From Streptomyces taklimakanensis (lineage in GTDB: Bacteria; Actinomycetota; Actinomycetes; Streptomycetales; Streptomycetaceae): a stretch of DNA of 64,000 nt. Position numbers and translations under genes: made by a program. The stretch is from the NCBI RefSeq assembly GCF_009709575.1, contig NZ_WIXO01000001.1, positions 744,001 to 808,000 of the forward strand, in the 5' to 3' direction. The notes under the pieces were generated by a model that worked only from the letters and a program-made list of their open reading frames with translations, had not been told where the DNA came from and made no database searches. Positions 55,819 to 64,000 of the stretch are shown here, piece by piece (position 1 is the stretch's first letter; every line of letters begins with the position of its first letter).

Positions 55819-56789
55819 CGCTTCTCCGTTTCCGGGCCCATCGGGCCGGTCGGCCCCGTCGGGCCCGCGGTGCTCGGGCCGGCGGCGGTCGGTGGTGTGA
55901 GGTCCGCCGACCACAGCCGCTGGAGCATGTGCCAGTCCTGGGGGTGCTCGGCGATGCCCGCGGCGAAGCCGTCGGCCATCGCCTGGGTCATGGCGGCGGC
56001 CTTCTCCCGCCGGGTGCCCTCCTCGGGGGGTTCGACGGCGGGCAGGACACGGCCCTTCATCACGGGGGTGTCGTCGAACCACAGGTGGGCCGGGAGCAGT
56101 GCGGCCCCGGTCTGCAGCGCCAGCATGGCGGGGCCCGCGGGCATCCGGGCCGTCTCCCCGAAGAAGGTGACCTCGACGCCGGAGGAGGACAGGTCGCGGT
56201 CGGCCACCAGGGCCACCAGGCCGCCCGCGCGCAGCCGTCGGGCCAGGGTGCCGAAGGCGGCGCCACCGGTGTGCGGCAGCACCTCCATGCCCAGGCCCTC
56301 GCGGTAGGCGACGAAGCGGTCGTACAGGGTCTCGGGTTTCAGCCGCTCGGCGACGGTGGTGAACGGGATGCCCAGGCCGCTCGTGAGGTAGGCGCCGGCC
56401 AGGTCCCAGTTGGCCATGTGCGGCAGGGCCAGCACCACGCCGCGGCCGGAGTCGAGGGGGTCGGTGAGCCGGTGCAGCGCCTCGACCTCGACGCTCTCCC
56501 GGATGCGTCGCCCGCTCCACACCGGCAGTCGGAAGGATTCCATCCAGTAGCGCAGGTAGGAGCGCATCCCGGCACGGGAGAGTTCCGCCAGTTCCTCGGG
56601 CCCGGCGTCGGGGACGACCCGGGCGTAGTTGGCCTCCAGCCGCAGCACCCCTTGGCCCCGTCGCCTCCAGGCGGTGTCGGCGACCGCGCGGCCCAGGGCC
56701 GCGGCGGCGGGTTCGGGCAGCCGTTTGACCGCGCCCCAGCCCAGGCCGTACAGGGCGGTGGTCAGTCGGTCGGCCAGTCGGTCCCTCAC
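55815..56789 (-). CDS. Phosphatidylinositol mannoside acyltransferase
   Basis: The 324-aa protein belongs to the LpxL/HtrB-like acyltransferases; in actinobacteria this position is taken by the enzyme that acylates mannose of PIM (PatA type). The HX4D motif is HMANWD in VVLALPHMANWDLAG. LVADRDLSSSGVEVTFFG and AEHPQDWHMLQRLW fit the family. The tail is Thr/Gly/Pro-rich. The GTG at 56789 overlaps the pgsA stop as GTGA. It is flanked by pgsA and pimA, which makes a PIM substrate very likely. Confidence 0.92.
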   Translation of the reverse strand: MRDRLADRLTTALYGLGWGAVKRLPEPAAAALGRAVADTAWRRRGQGVLRLEANYARVVPDAGPEELAELSRAGMRSYLRYWMESFRLPVWSGRRIRESVEVEALHRLTDPLDSGRGVVLALPHMANWDLAGAYLTSGLGIPFTTVAERLKPETLYDRFVAYREGLGMEVLPHTGGAAFGTLARRLRAGGLVALVADRDLSSSGVEVTFFGETARMPAGPAMLALQTGAALLPAHLWFDDTPVMKGRVLPAVEPPEEGTRREKAAAMTQAMADGFAAGIAEHPQDWHMLQRLWSADLTPPTAAGPSTAGPTGPTGPMGPETEKR

Positions 56790-57448
56790 GAGGTCCCACC
56801 CTCCGCGGCCGCGGCGGCGTCCGCCTCGGCGGCCTCGCGGCGCACGGTCACCATCCGCTGGACGATCGTCACCATGCTGCCCGCGGCCACCACCCACAGG
56901 GCGAGGGGGAGCAGGATCCCGATGCGCGGGACGCCGAAGGTCTCCTCGAACCCGGCGAGTCCGGCACACACCAGGGTGATCACCAACCGCTCGGCCCGTT
57001 CCACCAGACCGTTGACGTTCACCGGCAGCCCGATGCTCTCGCCGCGCGCCTTGGTGTACGACACCACCTGGCCGCTCGCCAGGCAGAAGATCGCCACCGC
57101 GCACAGCACCGGGTCGCCGCCCCCGCCCGCGTACCACAGCGCGATGCCGCCGAAGACGGCGGCGTCGGCGACGCGGTCGAGGGTGGAGTCGAGGAACGCC
57201 CCCCACCGACTGGAGCGGCCCGACTGCCGCGCCATGGTGCCGTCGACCAGGTCGGAGAAGACGAACAGGGTGATGACGACGGTGCCCCAGAAGAACTCGC
57301 CTCGCGGGAAGAAGACCAGCGCCCCCGCCATGACCCCACCGGTGCCGATGAGCGTGACCGTGTCGGGGCTGACCCCCAGCCGGAGGAGCAGAGCGGCGAA
57401 CGGTGTGAGAACACGCGTGAAGAAAGCACGCGCGTACTTGTTCAGCAT
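56786..57448 (-). CDS. pgsA: Phosphatidylinositol (phosphate) synthase, CDP-alcohol phosphatidyltransferase
   Basis: The 220-aa membrane enzyme attaches an inositol head group to CDP-diacylglycerol. The full CDP-alcohol signature D-G-x2-A-R-x8-G-x3-D-x3-D is present in the segment beginning SDLVDGTMAR and ending FLDSTLD (about 67-90). Five to six membrane helices follow or surround it. The ATG at 57448 begins MLNKYARAFFTRVL; a longer reading to 57520 lacks family support. It is first in pgsA-acyltransferase-pimA, which supports the inositol substrate. Confidence 0.92.
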   Translation of the reverse strand: MLNKYARAFFTRVLTPFAALLLRLGVSPDTVTLIGTGGVMAGALVFFPRGEFFWGTVVITLFVFSDLVDGTMARQSGRSSRWGAFLDSTLDRVADAAVFGGIALWYAGGGGDPVLCAVAIFCLASGQVVSYTKARGESIGLPVNVNGLVERAERLVITLVCAGLAGFEETFGVPRIGILLPLALWVVAAGSMVTIVQRMVTVRREAAEADAAAAAEGGTS

Positions 57449-57808
57449 GGCCTTCCCGAGGGTCGTGACGGGCCGGCGGCCAAGGGGGCCGTCGGCGCGC
57501 CCATCGTAGCCGGCCGTCACCCGGCCGCCGTCGGCGCGTCACGGCCTGCCCGCGCGGTGGGCGACGCCCCTGGGCGCCCGGAACCGGACGGGGCGCCCCT
57601 CACTCTCCGCTTCCGCCACCCATGGGCGATGTGGTGCTTTGTTCGAAACTTGCCCATGATTGCCGTGTATGCCGTGCATGCCGTGGATGGACGGACTCGA
57701 CGGCCGGTGGAAAGCTCGAAGGGAGCGCGTTCCGCGCGGTGCGCCGCCGGACCGGGCACCGTCCGACCCAACCATCCGGCCCGAGGGCCGACCGGGAGGC
57801 GGAGAGAC
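57449..57808. other. 360-bp divergent intergenic region with tandem repeats
   Basis: There is no supported gene between pgsA and the EF-G2-like gene. A less GC-rich core (about 57630-57690) holds three tandem 9-mers GCCGTGTAT, GCCGTGCAT and GCCGTGGAT (57662-57688). Promoters for both directions must lie here, but I find no convincing pair. Confidence 0.6.
57662..57688. repeat. Three tandem 9-bp repeats GCCGTGNAT
   Basis: The copies abut (57662-57670, 57671-57679, 57680-57688) and differ only at the seventh base. They lie 121 bases before the EF-G2-like start in the divergent region. They could be binding sites; the 9-bp period is short of one helical turn. Confidence 0.75.
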
Positions 57809-60022
57809 ATGGGCGACAGGACGAACACGCACACCGGGGCCGCCGGGAGGGCATCGGTGGTCGACCGGCCCGACTCCCTGCGGAACGTGGTGCTGGTCGG
57901 CCACAGCGGCGCGGGGAAGACGACGTTGGTCGACGCGCTGGCCCTGGCGTCGGGCGCCGTGAACCGGACGGGGCGGGTGGAGGACGGCGGCAGCCTCTCC
58001 GACTACGACGAGATCGAACACCGGCAACAGCGCTCGGTGCAGTTGTCCCTGGTCCCCCTGGAGTGGAACGGCATCAGGATCAATCTGCTGGACACCCCGG
58101 GCCACGCCGACTTCGTCGGGGAACTGCGGGCCGGTCTGCGGGCGGCGGACGCGGCCCTCTTCGTCGTCTCGGCCGCCGACGGCGTGGCCGGCTCCACCCG
58201 TCTGGTGTGGGAGGAGTGCGCCGCGGTCGGCATGCCGCGGGCCCTGGTCGTCACCCATCTGGAGGCGGCGCGCGCGGACTTCGACGAGATGACGGAGGTC
58301 TGCCGGCGGGTCTTCGGCGGCGACGACCCCGACGCCGTGCTCCCGCTGTACCTGCCCCTGCACGGCGAGGAACGGTCCGACGGACACGCTCCGGTGGCCG
58401 GGCTGATCGGGCTGCTGACACAACGGATCTTCGACTACTCGTCCGGCGAGCGCGTCGAGCGCGCCCCCGACCCCGAACACCTGCCGCTGATCGCCGACGC
58501 CCGGGCCCGGCTCATCGAGGGCATCATCGCCGAGAGCGAGGACGAGACCCTGATGGACCGCTACCTCGGTGGCGAGGAGGTCCGGACCGAGACCCTGGTC
58601 GAGGACCTGGAGAAGGCCGTGGCCCGCGGCGTCTTCCACCCCGTGCTGGCCGCCGCGCCCGCCGCCGAGGGCGCCCGGCAGGGACTGGGCACCGTGGAGC
58701 TGCTGGAGTTGGTCACCAGCGGTTTCCCCTCCCCCACCGAGCGCGAGATCCCCCCGGTCACCACCCCCGACGGCCGTCCCTGCCCTCCCCTGGCCTGCGA
58801 CCCGGACGGCCCGCTGGTCGCCGAGGTGGTCAAGACGTCGTCCGACCCCTACGCGGGGAGGATGTCACTGGTGCGGGTCTTCTCCGGCACCCTGCGGCCG
58901 GACGCGGCCGCGCACGTCTCCGGTCACGGGCCGGCCGACCGGGGTCCCGCCCCCGGGAGGGAGCCCCACGACGTGGACGAGCGTGTCGGCGCTCTGACCT
59001 CCCCCTTCGGCAGGCGTCAGCGGCATCTGCCGAAGGCCGTCGCGGGCGATCTGGCCTGTGTCGCCAGGCTCTCCCGGGCCGAGACCGGCGACACCCTCTC
59101 CGACAAGGACACCCCCCTGCTGGTGGAGCCCTGGGTGCTGCCCGACCCCCTGCTGCCGGTGGCCGTCGAGGCCCACGGCAGGTCCGACGAGGACCGACTC
59201 TCCCAGGGACTGGCCCGGCTGGTCGCCGAGGACCCCACCCTGCGGCTGGAGCGGAACCCCGACACCCACCAGGTGGTGCTGTGGTGCATGGGCGAGGCCC
59301 ACCGGGACGTGGCACTGGAGCGGCTGCGCACCCGCTACGGCGTCCGGGTCGACGCGGTGCCCCACCGGGTGGCGCTGCGCGAGACGTTCGCCGGGCCGGC
59401 GACCGGACGCGGACGGCACGTCAAGCAGTCCGGTGGCCACGGCCAGTACGCGGTCTGCGAGATCACCGTGGAACCGCTGCCGACCGGCTCCGGTGTCGAG
59501 TTCGTCGACGCGGTGGTGGGCGGCGCCGTGCCGCGCCAGTTCGTCCCGTCGGTGGAGAAGGGCGTGCGGGCCCAGGCGGCGCGCGGCGTCGCCGCCGGAT
59601 ATCCGCTGGTGGACGTCCGGGTGACCCTCGTCGACGGCAAGGCCCACTCGGTGGACTCCTCCGACGCCGCCTTCCAGACGGCCGGCGCCCTGGCCCTGCG
59701 GGAAGCGGCCGCGGGAGCGCGGATCCTCCTGCTGGAACCGGTCGCCGAGGTGCGGGTGACGGTCTCCGACGAGTACGTGGGCGCGGTGCTGAGCGATCTG
59801 TCCGGGCGGCGCGGCCGGGTCGTCGGCACCGAACAGGTGCCCGGGGGCAGCACACTGGTGCGCGCGGAGGTCCCGGAGGCGGAGATCGGCCGTTACGCGG
59901 TGGATCTGCGGTCCCTCTCCCACGGCACGGGGCGGTTCACCCGCGCCCACCTCCGTCACGAGCCGGTCCCCCGTCAGGTGGAGACGAGGATCCGCGAACG
60001 GGCCGGGGCCGGTGTGGCGTGA
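57809..60022 (+). CDS. Elongation factor G-like protein (EF-G2 type)
   Basis: The 737-aa protein has the five-domain EF-G layout. G1 is GHSGAGKTT (31-39) and G3 is DTPGH (95-99). G4 reads THLE (149-152) where NKxD is required for guanine specificity, and the switch I ERGITI is QRSVQL. Domain IV keeps a GHGQYA segment. Mycobacterial EF-G2 of this type binds GTP but is reported to lack ribosome-dependent GTPase activity, so it is probably not the housekeeping EF-G. GGAGGCGGAGAG precedes the ATG. It is divergent from pgsA and followed by a membrane-protein gene. Confidence 0.9.
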   Translation: MGDRTNTHTGAAGRASVVDRPDSLRNVVLVGHSGAGKTTLVDALALASGAVNRTGRVEDGGSLSDYDEIEHRQQRSVQLSLVPLEWNGIRINLLDTPGHADFVGELRAGLRAADAALFVVSAADGVAGSTRLVWEECAAVGMPRALVVTHLEAARADFDEMTEVCRRVFGGDDPDAVLPLYLPLHGEERSDGHAPVAGLIGLLTQRIFDYSSGERVERAPDPEHLPLIADARARLIEGIIAESEDETLMDRYLGGEEVRTETLVEDLEKAVARGVFHPVLAAAPAAEGARQGLGTVELLELVTSGFPSPTEREIPPVTTPDGRPCPPLACDPDGPLVAEVVKTSSDPYAGRMSLVRVFSGTLRPDAAAHVSGHGPADRGPAPGREPHDVDERVGALTSPFGRRQRHLPKAVAGDLACVARLSRAETGDTLSDKDTPLLVEPWVLPDPLLPVAVEAHGRSDEDRLSQGLARLVAEDPTLRLERNPDTHQVVLWCMGEAHRDVALERLRTRYGVRVDAVPHRVALRETFAGPATGRGRHVKQSGGHGQYAVCEITVEPLPTGSGVEFVDAVVGGAVPRQFVPSVEKGVRAQAARGVAAGYPLVDVRVTLVDGKAHSVDSSDAAFQTAGALALREAAAGARILLLEPVAEVRVTVSDEYVGAVLSDLSGRRGRVVGTEQVPGGSTLVRAEVPEAEIGRYAVDLRSLSHGTGRFTRAHLRHEPVPRQVETRIRERAGAGVA

Positions 60023-60049
60023 TCCGGCGGCATCCGGCCGTCGGGCACC

Positions 60050-60077
60050 GGAACGAGGACCGGGATGAGGATACGCT
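60050..60077 (+). promoter_or_regulatory. Possible promoter before the membrane-protein gene
   Basis: GGAAC (60050-60054) and TACGCT (60072-60077) are spaced 17 bp apart in the gap after the EF-G2-like gene. GGAAC is the -35 core of ECF sigma factors such as SigE, but the second box looks like a vegetative -10, so the assignment is weak. Confidence 0.25.
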
Positions 60078-60146
60078 GAACGGCACGGCAGCGGGTTCGG
60101 TGCGCCGGCGCGCCAACAGGTGTGCGACGGGCCGTGGTTGGGAACG

Positions 60147-61862
60147 GTGGGAACGAGCCTGACGTCGGACGGCGCGAGCGGAGTGGGGGCACCATTGGCG
60201 GGCTTCGATGACGTCGAGGGCGGCGCGTACGACTTCAGTCCCGGCGCCCAGGTCCCGTTGACGGGGGCCGGCGGGGGGCAGACCGCCGCCACCCAGGCAC
60301 TGGCCTCGGCCGCCTACCGGGACGGCCCGGTGGCGGACCTCGTCGCGGCGAACGGGGACGCCAAGGTCTCGGCACCCCGCTTCTCCCTGTTCGAGCCGAA
60401 CCTGGGCGAGGCGTTCTCGCGCGCCGTCCAGGTGCGGATGCTCGGTGGCGCCCGCAAGGCGCTGATCCAGTCCTTCGGCTGCGATCCACAGACCGTGGTC
60501 GAGCACTGCCTGGCGGCCAACCGCATCCGACGGCAGCGCGACGCCCGGCTCACCCTGGTCATGGGGCTTTTCGGGCTGCTCTTCCTGCCCGGTGTCCTGC
60601 TGTGGCTCGGCGGCTTCCAGCTGCGCCGGTCGCTGGCGGGCGCGCAGGACAAGAAGGCCGGCCCACTGGGCATGATCGCCCTCGCCGGTCTCGGCGTGCT
60701 CGCGGTGGTCTTCCTGATCCAACTGCCGTTCACCGGGTTCTGGGCGATCTACCTGCGCGTCATGCTGGTCGCCCCGGTCGTCGGCTGGCTGTGGGCCAAG
60801 CAGATCTGCGAGCGTTACGCCAAGGATCTGCGCTCGCGGTGGGAGGGACTGTTGTCGGGGGGCGGCGTCGGTGCCAAGATCCCCGAGGCGGTGCCGCACA
60901 ACCCCGGTGACGCGGAGGCCGAGAGCATCCGTCTGAATCTGGCCAAACTGACGGCCGAGCAACGCAGCAACCTGGTCTTCTACGCCGGTCCCAAGGGGAT
61001 ACTCGGCATGGGCACCCGGTGGGGCAGTTGGCAGCTCGCCGAGGAACTGGTGCCCGCCGACCCGGCGGCGGACATCAACCCCTTCCGGAGCTGGGACGTC
61101 GCCCGCGCGATCCACGACCAACTGCGGATGCTGGAGCGCACCCCCCTGCACACCGGCGGCTTCCCTCCGCCCTCCATCCGGCACTGGGTCGTCGCCCCGA
61201 TCGGCGAGGGCGCCGGCGAGGTGAGCCGGCCCGAGGGGCAGGAGGTCGAGGCGTACCGCATCAAGGACTTCGAGGTCCAGCGGATCTGCAACGAGCAGCA
61301 GTTCGGCAGCGGCAACCGCCACTACCTCGGCGTGCAGTTCGTCCTGTGGGACGGCCAGTTGGTGCTCACCATGCTGGTCAACGTGACCGTGCTGCACCGC
61401 ACCCTGCGCATCGAGGTCACCGGCCACGCCCTGGGCCCGGTGCACTCGGTGTTCTTCGCCAAGCCGAAGGCGAGGACCAAGACCGTCTCCAAGACGGTCA
61501 GGTTCTGGGAGACCAAGGAGATCTCCCTCCCCCTGATCGAGGCCAGTGAGGTGGTGCGGCTGACGGCGCGCGCCCCCCTGACGTGGTTCCCGCCGGTGCT
61601 GGACTTCCTCGGCGGCAAGCTGACCCTCCCCGAGCCCTTCGGGCTGCGGCACGTGTGGGCCGACAAGCCGTGGCGGCACCGTTTCATGGCCGACGACGCG
61701 CTGCGCGCGGCCACCCCGGTGCTGCGCGTGGTGCACTCGGCAGCCCTGAAGGTGCTGCGGGAGAACGGCGTGGACGTCACCGGTTTCAACGCCCGCTCGC
61801 TGGCGCTCAGCGGTCAGGTGCAGGCGGCCGAGCCCGGCAAGGCCGACCTCTACGACGCCTGA
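60147..61862 (+). CDS. Membrane protein of unknown function
   Basis: The protein has about 571 aa. Residues 1-125 are cytoplasmic-like. Two or three membrane helices follow at about 134-155 (LTLVMGLFGLLFLPGVLLWL) and 173-215 (IALAGLGVLAVVFLIQLPF and YLRVMLVAPVVGWLW). A large soluble domain of about 350 residues follows, with DFEVQRICNEQQFGSGNRHYLG and HRTLRIEVTGHALGPVHSVFF. I do not recognise a family. Start choice is weak: GTGs at 60120, 60147 and 60183 and a TTG at 60195 are in frame. It follows the EF-G2-like gene on the same strand. Confidence 0.7.
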   Translation: MGTSLTSDGASGVGAPLAGFDDVEGGAYDFSPGAQVPLTGAGGGQTAATQALASAAYRDGPVADLVAANGDAKVSAPRFSLFEPNLGEAFSRAVQVRMLGGARKALIQSFGCDPQTVVEHCLAANRIRRQRDARLTLVMGLFGLLFLPGVLLWLGGFQLRRSLAGAQDKKAGPLGMIALAGLGVLAVVFLIQLPFTGFWAIYLRVMLVAPVVGWLWAKQICERYAKDLRSRWEGLLSGGGVGAKIPEAVPHNPGDAEAESIRLNLAKLTAEQRSNLVFYAGPKGILGMGTRWGSWQLAEELVPADPAADINPFRSWDVARAIHDQLRMLERTPLHTGGFPPPSIRHWVVAPIGEGAGEVSRPEGQEVEAYRIKDFEVQRICNEQQFGSGNRHYLGVQFVLWDGQLVLTMLVNVTVLHRTLRIEVTGHALGPVHSVFFAKPKARTKTVSKTVRFWETKEISLPLIEASEVVRLTARAPLTWFPPVLDFLGGKLTLPEPFGLRHVWADKPWRHRFMADDALRAATPVLRVVHSAALKVLRENGVDVTGFNARSLALSGQVQAAEPGKADLYDA

Positions 61863-61866
61863 CACG

Positions 61867-61889
61867 CCCGCCCGTCGCACACGGGCGGG
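61867..61889. terminator. Hairpin between converging genes
   Basis: CCCGCCCGT (61867-61875) pairs with ACGGGCGGG (61881-61889) over a 5-nt loop, 5 bases past the membrane-protein stop codon and before the HIT gene end. Confidence 0.55.
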
Positions 61890-61941
61890 GCGTCGGGCGC
61901 CCACGGGGCCGGGAGCGGTGGCTCCGGACCCGGGCGCCGCG

Positions 61942-62502
61942 TCAGGACGCGGGCCAGGCCTCGGCGATCATCCGCCGGGTGTCGGCCAGCAGCTGCGGCA
62001 GCACCTTGGTGTGGCCCACCACCGGCATGAAGTTGGTGTCCCCACCCCAGCGCGGCACGATGTGCTGGTGCAGGTGGGCGGCGATCCCGGCACCCGCGAC
62101 CGCGCCCTGGTTCATGCCGATGTTGAATCCCTGCGCCCCCGAGGCGGCGCGCAGCGCCGCCATGGCCCGCTTGGTGTGGTCGGCCAGTTCCACCGTCTCC
62201 TCGTGGGTGAGGTCGGTGTAGTCGGCCACGTGCCGGAAGGGCACGACCATCAGGTGGCCGCCGTTGTACGGGTAGAGGTTGAGCACCGCGTAGACGTGCT
62301 CGCCACGGGCCAGGACGAGTCCGTCCTCGTCGGACTTGGCCGGGATGGCGCAGAACGGGCAGCCGTCGCCGGCTCCCGGGCCGCTCGGCTTGTTCTCGCC
62401 CTGGATGTAGGCCATCCGGTGGGGGGTCCACAGGCGCTGGAAGGCGTCCGGCGTCCCCACTCCGATCTGCTGCTCCGGCTCGCTGCTCATGCGGGCCAGC
62501 AT
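61942..62502 (-). CDS. HIT-family hydrolase/phosphorylase
   Basis: The 186-aa protein has the histidine triad HLHQH in AAHLHQHIVPRWGGDTNFMPV (about 142-162), a CPFC zinc pair near residue 48, and LNLYPYNGGHLMVVPFRHV. It belongs to the HIT branch that acts on dinucleoside polyphosphates or AMP conjugates. In actinobacteria it stands between thrS and pgsA. The ATG at 62502 has GGGGAAG 4 bases upstream; an ATG at 62490 is the alternative. It is 46 bases from the thrS stop with a small hairpin between. Confidence 0.88.
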   Translation of the reverse strand: MLARMSSEPEQQIGVGTPDAFQRLWTPHRMAYIQGENKPSGPGAGDGCPFCAIPAKSDEDGLVLARGEHVYAVLNLYPYNGGHLMVVPFRHVADYTDLTHEETVELADHTKRAMAALRAASGAQGFNIGMNQGAVAGAGIAAHLHQHIVPRWGGDTNFMPVVGHTKVLPQLLADTRRMIAEAWPAS

Positions 62503-62548
62503 AGAACTTCCCCCGTCGGCGGCGCGTCGCCTCCGTGACGGAGGGGCG

Positions 62549-64000
62549 TCAGCTCTGGACGCGCTCCTCGACGGCCCTGGCCAGCTCCGCGATCGCCTCG
62601 TCGACCGGCACGCCGTTCTTCTGCGAGCCGTCGCGGTAGCGGAAGCTCACCGCCCCGGCCGCCATGTCGTCGTCACCGGCGATGACCATGAACGGCACCT
62701 TGCTCTTCTGTGCGTTCCTGATCTTCTTCTGCATCCGGTCGGAGGAGGAGTCCACCTCCACCCGCAGTCCGACCGCCTTGGCCTTGGCCGCGAACTCCTC
62801 CAGGTACGGCACGTGGGTGTCGCCGATGGGGATGCCGACGGCCTGGACCGGGGCCAGCCACGCGGGGAAGGCACCCGCGTAGTGCTCCAGCAGCACGGCG
62901 AAGAACCGCTCGATGGAGCCGAACAGCGCCCGGTGGATCATCACCGGCCGCTGCCGGGAGCCGTCGGCCGCGGTGTACTCCAGCTCGAACCGCTTGGGCT
63001 GCTGGAAATCCACCTGGATCGTGGACATCTGCCAGGTCCGGCCGATGGCGTCGCGGGCCTGGACCGAGATCTTGGGCCCGTAGTAGGCGGCGCCACCCGG
63101 GTCCATCACCAGCTCCAGGCCCTGCTTGCCGGCGGCCTGCCGGAGCGCCTCGGTGGCCTCCTCCCACTCCTCGGGCTCGCCGATGAACTTCTCGGAGTCG
63201 TCGCGGGTGGACAGCTCCAGGTAGAAGTCGCTCAGGCCGTAGTCCCGCAGGAGGTCCAGCACGAAGGTGAGCAGGTTGTCCAGCTCGCCGGGCATCTGCT
63301 CCTTGGTGCAGTAGATGTGCGAGTCGTCCTGGGTGAAGCCGCGCGCCCGGGTCAGGCCGTGCACCACACCCGACTTCTCGTAGCGGTAGACCGTGCCGAA
63401 CTCGAACAGCCGCATCGGCAGCTCCCGGTAGGACCGCCCGCGCGCCTTGAAGACAAGGTTGTGCATCGGGCAGTTCATCGCCTTGAGGCGGTAGTTCTGC
63501 CCCTCGAACTCCAGGGGCGGGAACATCGACTCGGCGTAGTTCGGCAGATGCCCGGACGTCTCGAAGAGCCCCTCCTTGGTGATGTGCGGGGTGTTGACGA
63601 ACTCGTAGCCCGCCTGCTCGTGCCGCTTGCGGGAGTAGTCCTCCATCACCCGGCGGACGATGCCGCCCTTGGGGTGGAAGACCGCCAGGCCCGACCCCAG
63701 CTCCTCCGGGATGGAGAACAGATCCAGCTCGGCGCCGAGCTTGCGGTGGTCGCGCTTCTCCGCCTCGGCCAGGAACTCCAGGTACGCCTTCAGCTCGTCC
63801 TTCGACGGCCAGGCGGTCCCGTAGATCCGCTGGAGCTGCGGGTTCTTCTCGCTGCCCCGCCAGTACGCGGCGGCCGACCGCATCAGCTTGAACGCCGGGA
63901 CGGCACGGGTGGTGGGCAGGTGCGGGCCGCGGCACAGGTCCTTCCAGCACAGCTCGCCCGTCTTGGCGTCCAGGTTGTCGTAGATGGTCAGCTCGCCCGC
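62549..64000 (-). CDS. thrS: Threonyl-tRNA synthetase, N-terminus outside the window
   Basis: 483 residues are visible and the frame runs open to the window edge, so the gene goes on beyond 64000. Class II catalytic features are present: zinc-site Cys in [24 protein letters not shown], motif 2 [22 protein letters not shown], motif 3 [17 protein letters not shown], and a C-terminal anticodon-binding domain. The segment [11 protein letters not shown] of the editing domain is just inside the edge. It precedes the HIT gene on the same strand. Confidence 0.97.
   Translation of the reverse strand, partial: AGELTIYDNLDAKTGELCWKDLCRGPHLPTTRAVPAFKLMRSAAAYWRGSEKNPQLQRIYGTAWPSKDELKAYLEFLAEAEKRDHRKLGAELDLFSIPEELGSGLAVFHPKGGIVRRVMEDYSRKRHEQAGYEFVNTPHITKEGLFETSGHLPNYAESMFPPLEFEGQNYRLKAMNCPMHNLVFKARGRSYRELPMRLFEFGTVYRYEKSGVVHGLTRARGFTQDDSHIYCTKEQMPGELDNLLTFVLDLLRDYGLSDFYLELSTRDDSEKFIGEPEEWEEATEALRQAAGKQGLELVMDPGGAAYYGPKISVQARDAIGRTWQMSTIQVDFQQPKRFELEYTAADGSRQRPVMIHRALFGSIERFFAVLLEHYAGAFPAWLAPVQAVGIPIGDTHVPYLEEFAAKAKAVGLRVEVDSSSDRMQKKIRNAQKSKVPFMVIAGDDDMAAGAVSFRYRDGSQKNGVPVDEAIAELARAVEERVQS

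Noticed and set aside
57660..57962. Short plus-strand frame beginning MPCMPCMPWMDG
   Set aside because: The start is the translated 9-bp repeat, it runs into the EF-G2-like gene in another frame, and it has no good ribosome-binding site.

Overview
The window is a 64 kb stretch of core chromosome from a Streptomyces or a very close relative. The evidence is very high GC, BldD with its c-di-GMP-binding signature, the actinobacterial sIHF protein, phosphatidylinositol mannoside genes, frequent GTG and TTG starts, and a gene order that, from memory, follows the S. coelicolor region SCO1473 to SCO1531. I see no prophage, insertion sequence, CRISPR array, tRNA or rRNA. Both end genes are cut: fmt keeps only its first 37 codons and thrS lacks its N-terminal part.

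Layout. 1-7.5 kb: fmt end, a small HTH protein, priA, metK, coaBC, rpoZ, gmk and sIHF. 7.9-18.2 kb: pyrimidine biosynthesis in two blocks, pyrD-pyrF and pyrR-pyrB-pyrC-(membrane protein)-carA-carB, separated by a strong terminator. 18.4-22.4 kb: bldD divergent from pyrR, then nusB, efp, an M24-fold protein that has lost metal ligands, and a P-loop protein. 22.5-32.7 kb: a long minus-strand run with short overlaps, alaS-ruvX-mltG-aroE-aroC-aroK-aroB-aroQ, headed by two small membrane proteins. 33.0-41.4 kb: rpsD divergent from an iron-box-controlled DUF2470 gene, then rarA, a VKOR-family protein, hisS, an MBL hydrolase, an extracytoplasmic cyclophilin and a DUF349 protein. 41.4-53.8 kb: relA, apt, secF-secD-yajC, ruvB-ruvA-ruvC, yebC, pdxT and pdxS. 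54.0-64.0 kb: a LemA-like protein, the PIM genes pimA-acyltransferase-pgsA, an EF-G2-like GTPase with an unknown membrane protein, a HIT protein and thrS.

How the genes work together. The pyr genes supply every enzyme from carbamoyl phosphate to UMP except orotate phosphoribosyltransferase. A PyrR recognition loop sits just before the pyrR ribosome-binding site. The aro genes cover DAHP to chorismate except EPSP synthase. secD, secF and yajC form the Sec accessory complex, ruvABC the Holliday-junction machine, and pdxS with pdxT PLP synthase. pgsA, the acyltransferase and pimA make the lipid anchor and first mannosylation of PIMs. Many neighbours share ATGA, GTGA or TTGA overlaps, which suggests translational coupling.

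The content is mostly housekeeping, so the interest lies in regulation and in divergent family members. The main points are an iron box over the promoter between rpsD and a DUF2470 gene, a PyrR RNA element, a perfect BldD box on the bldD promoter, a metal-site-deficient M24 protein beside efp, a helicase-deficient PriA, a Q/Y-rich repeat domain on MltG, and several long perfect hairpins at gene ends.
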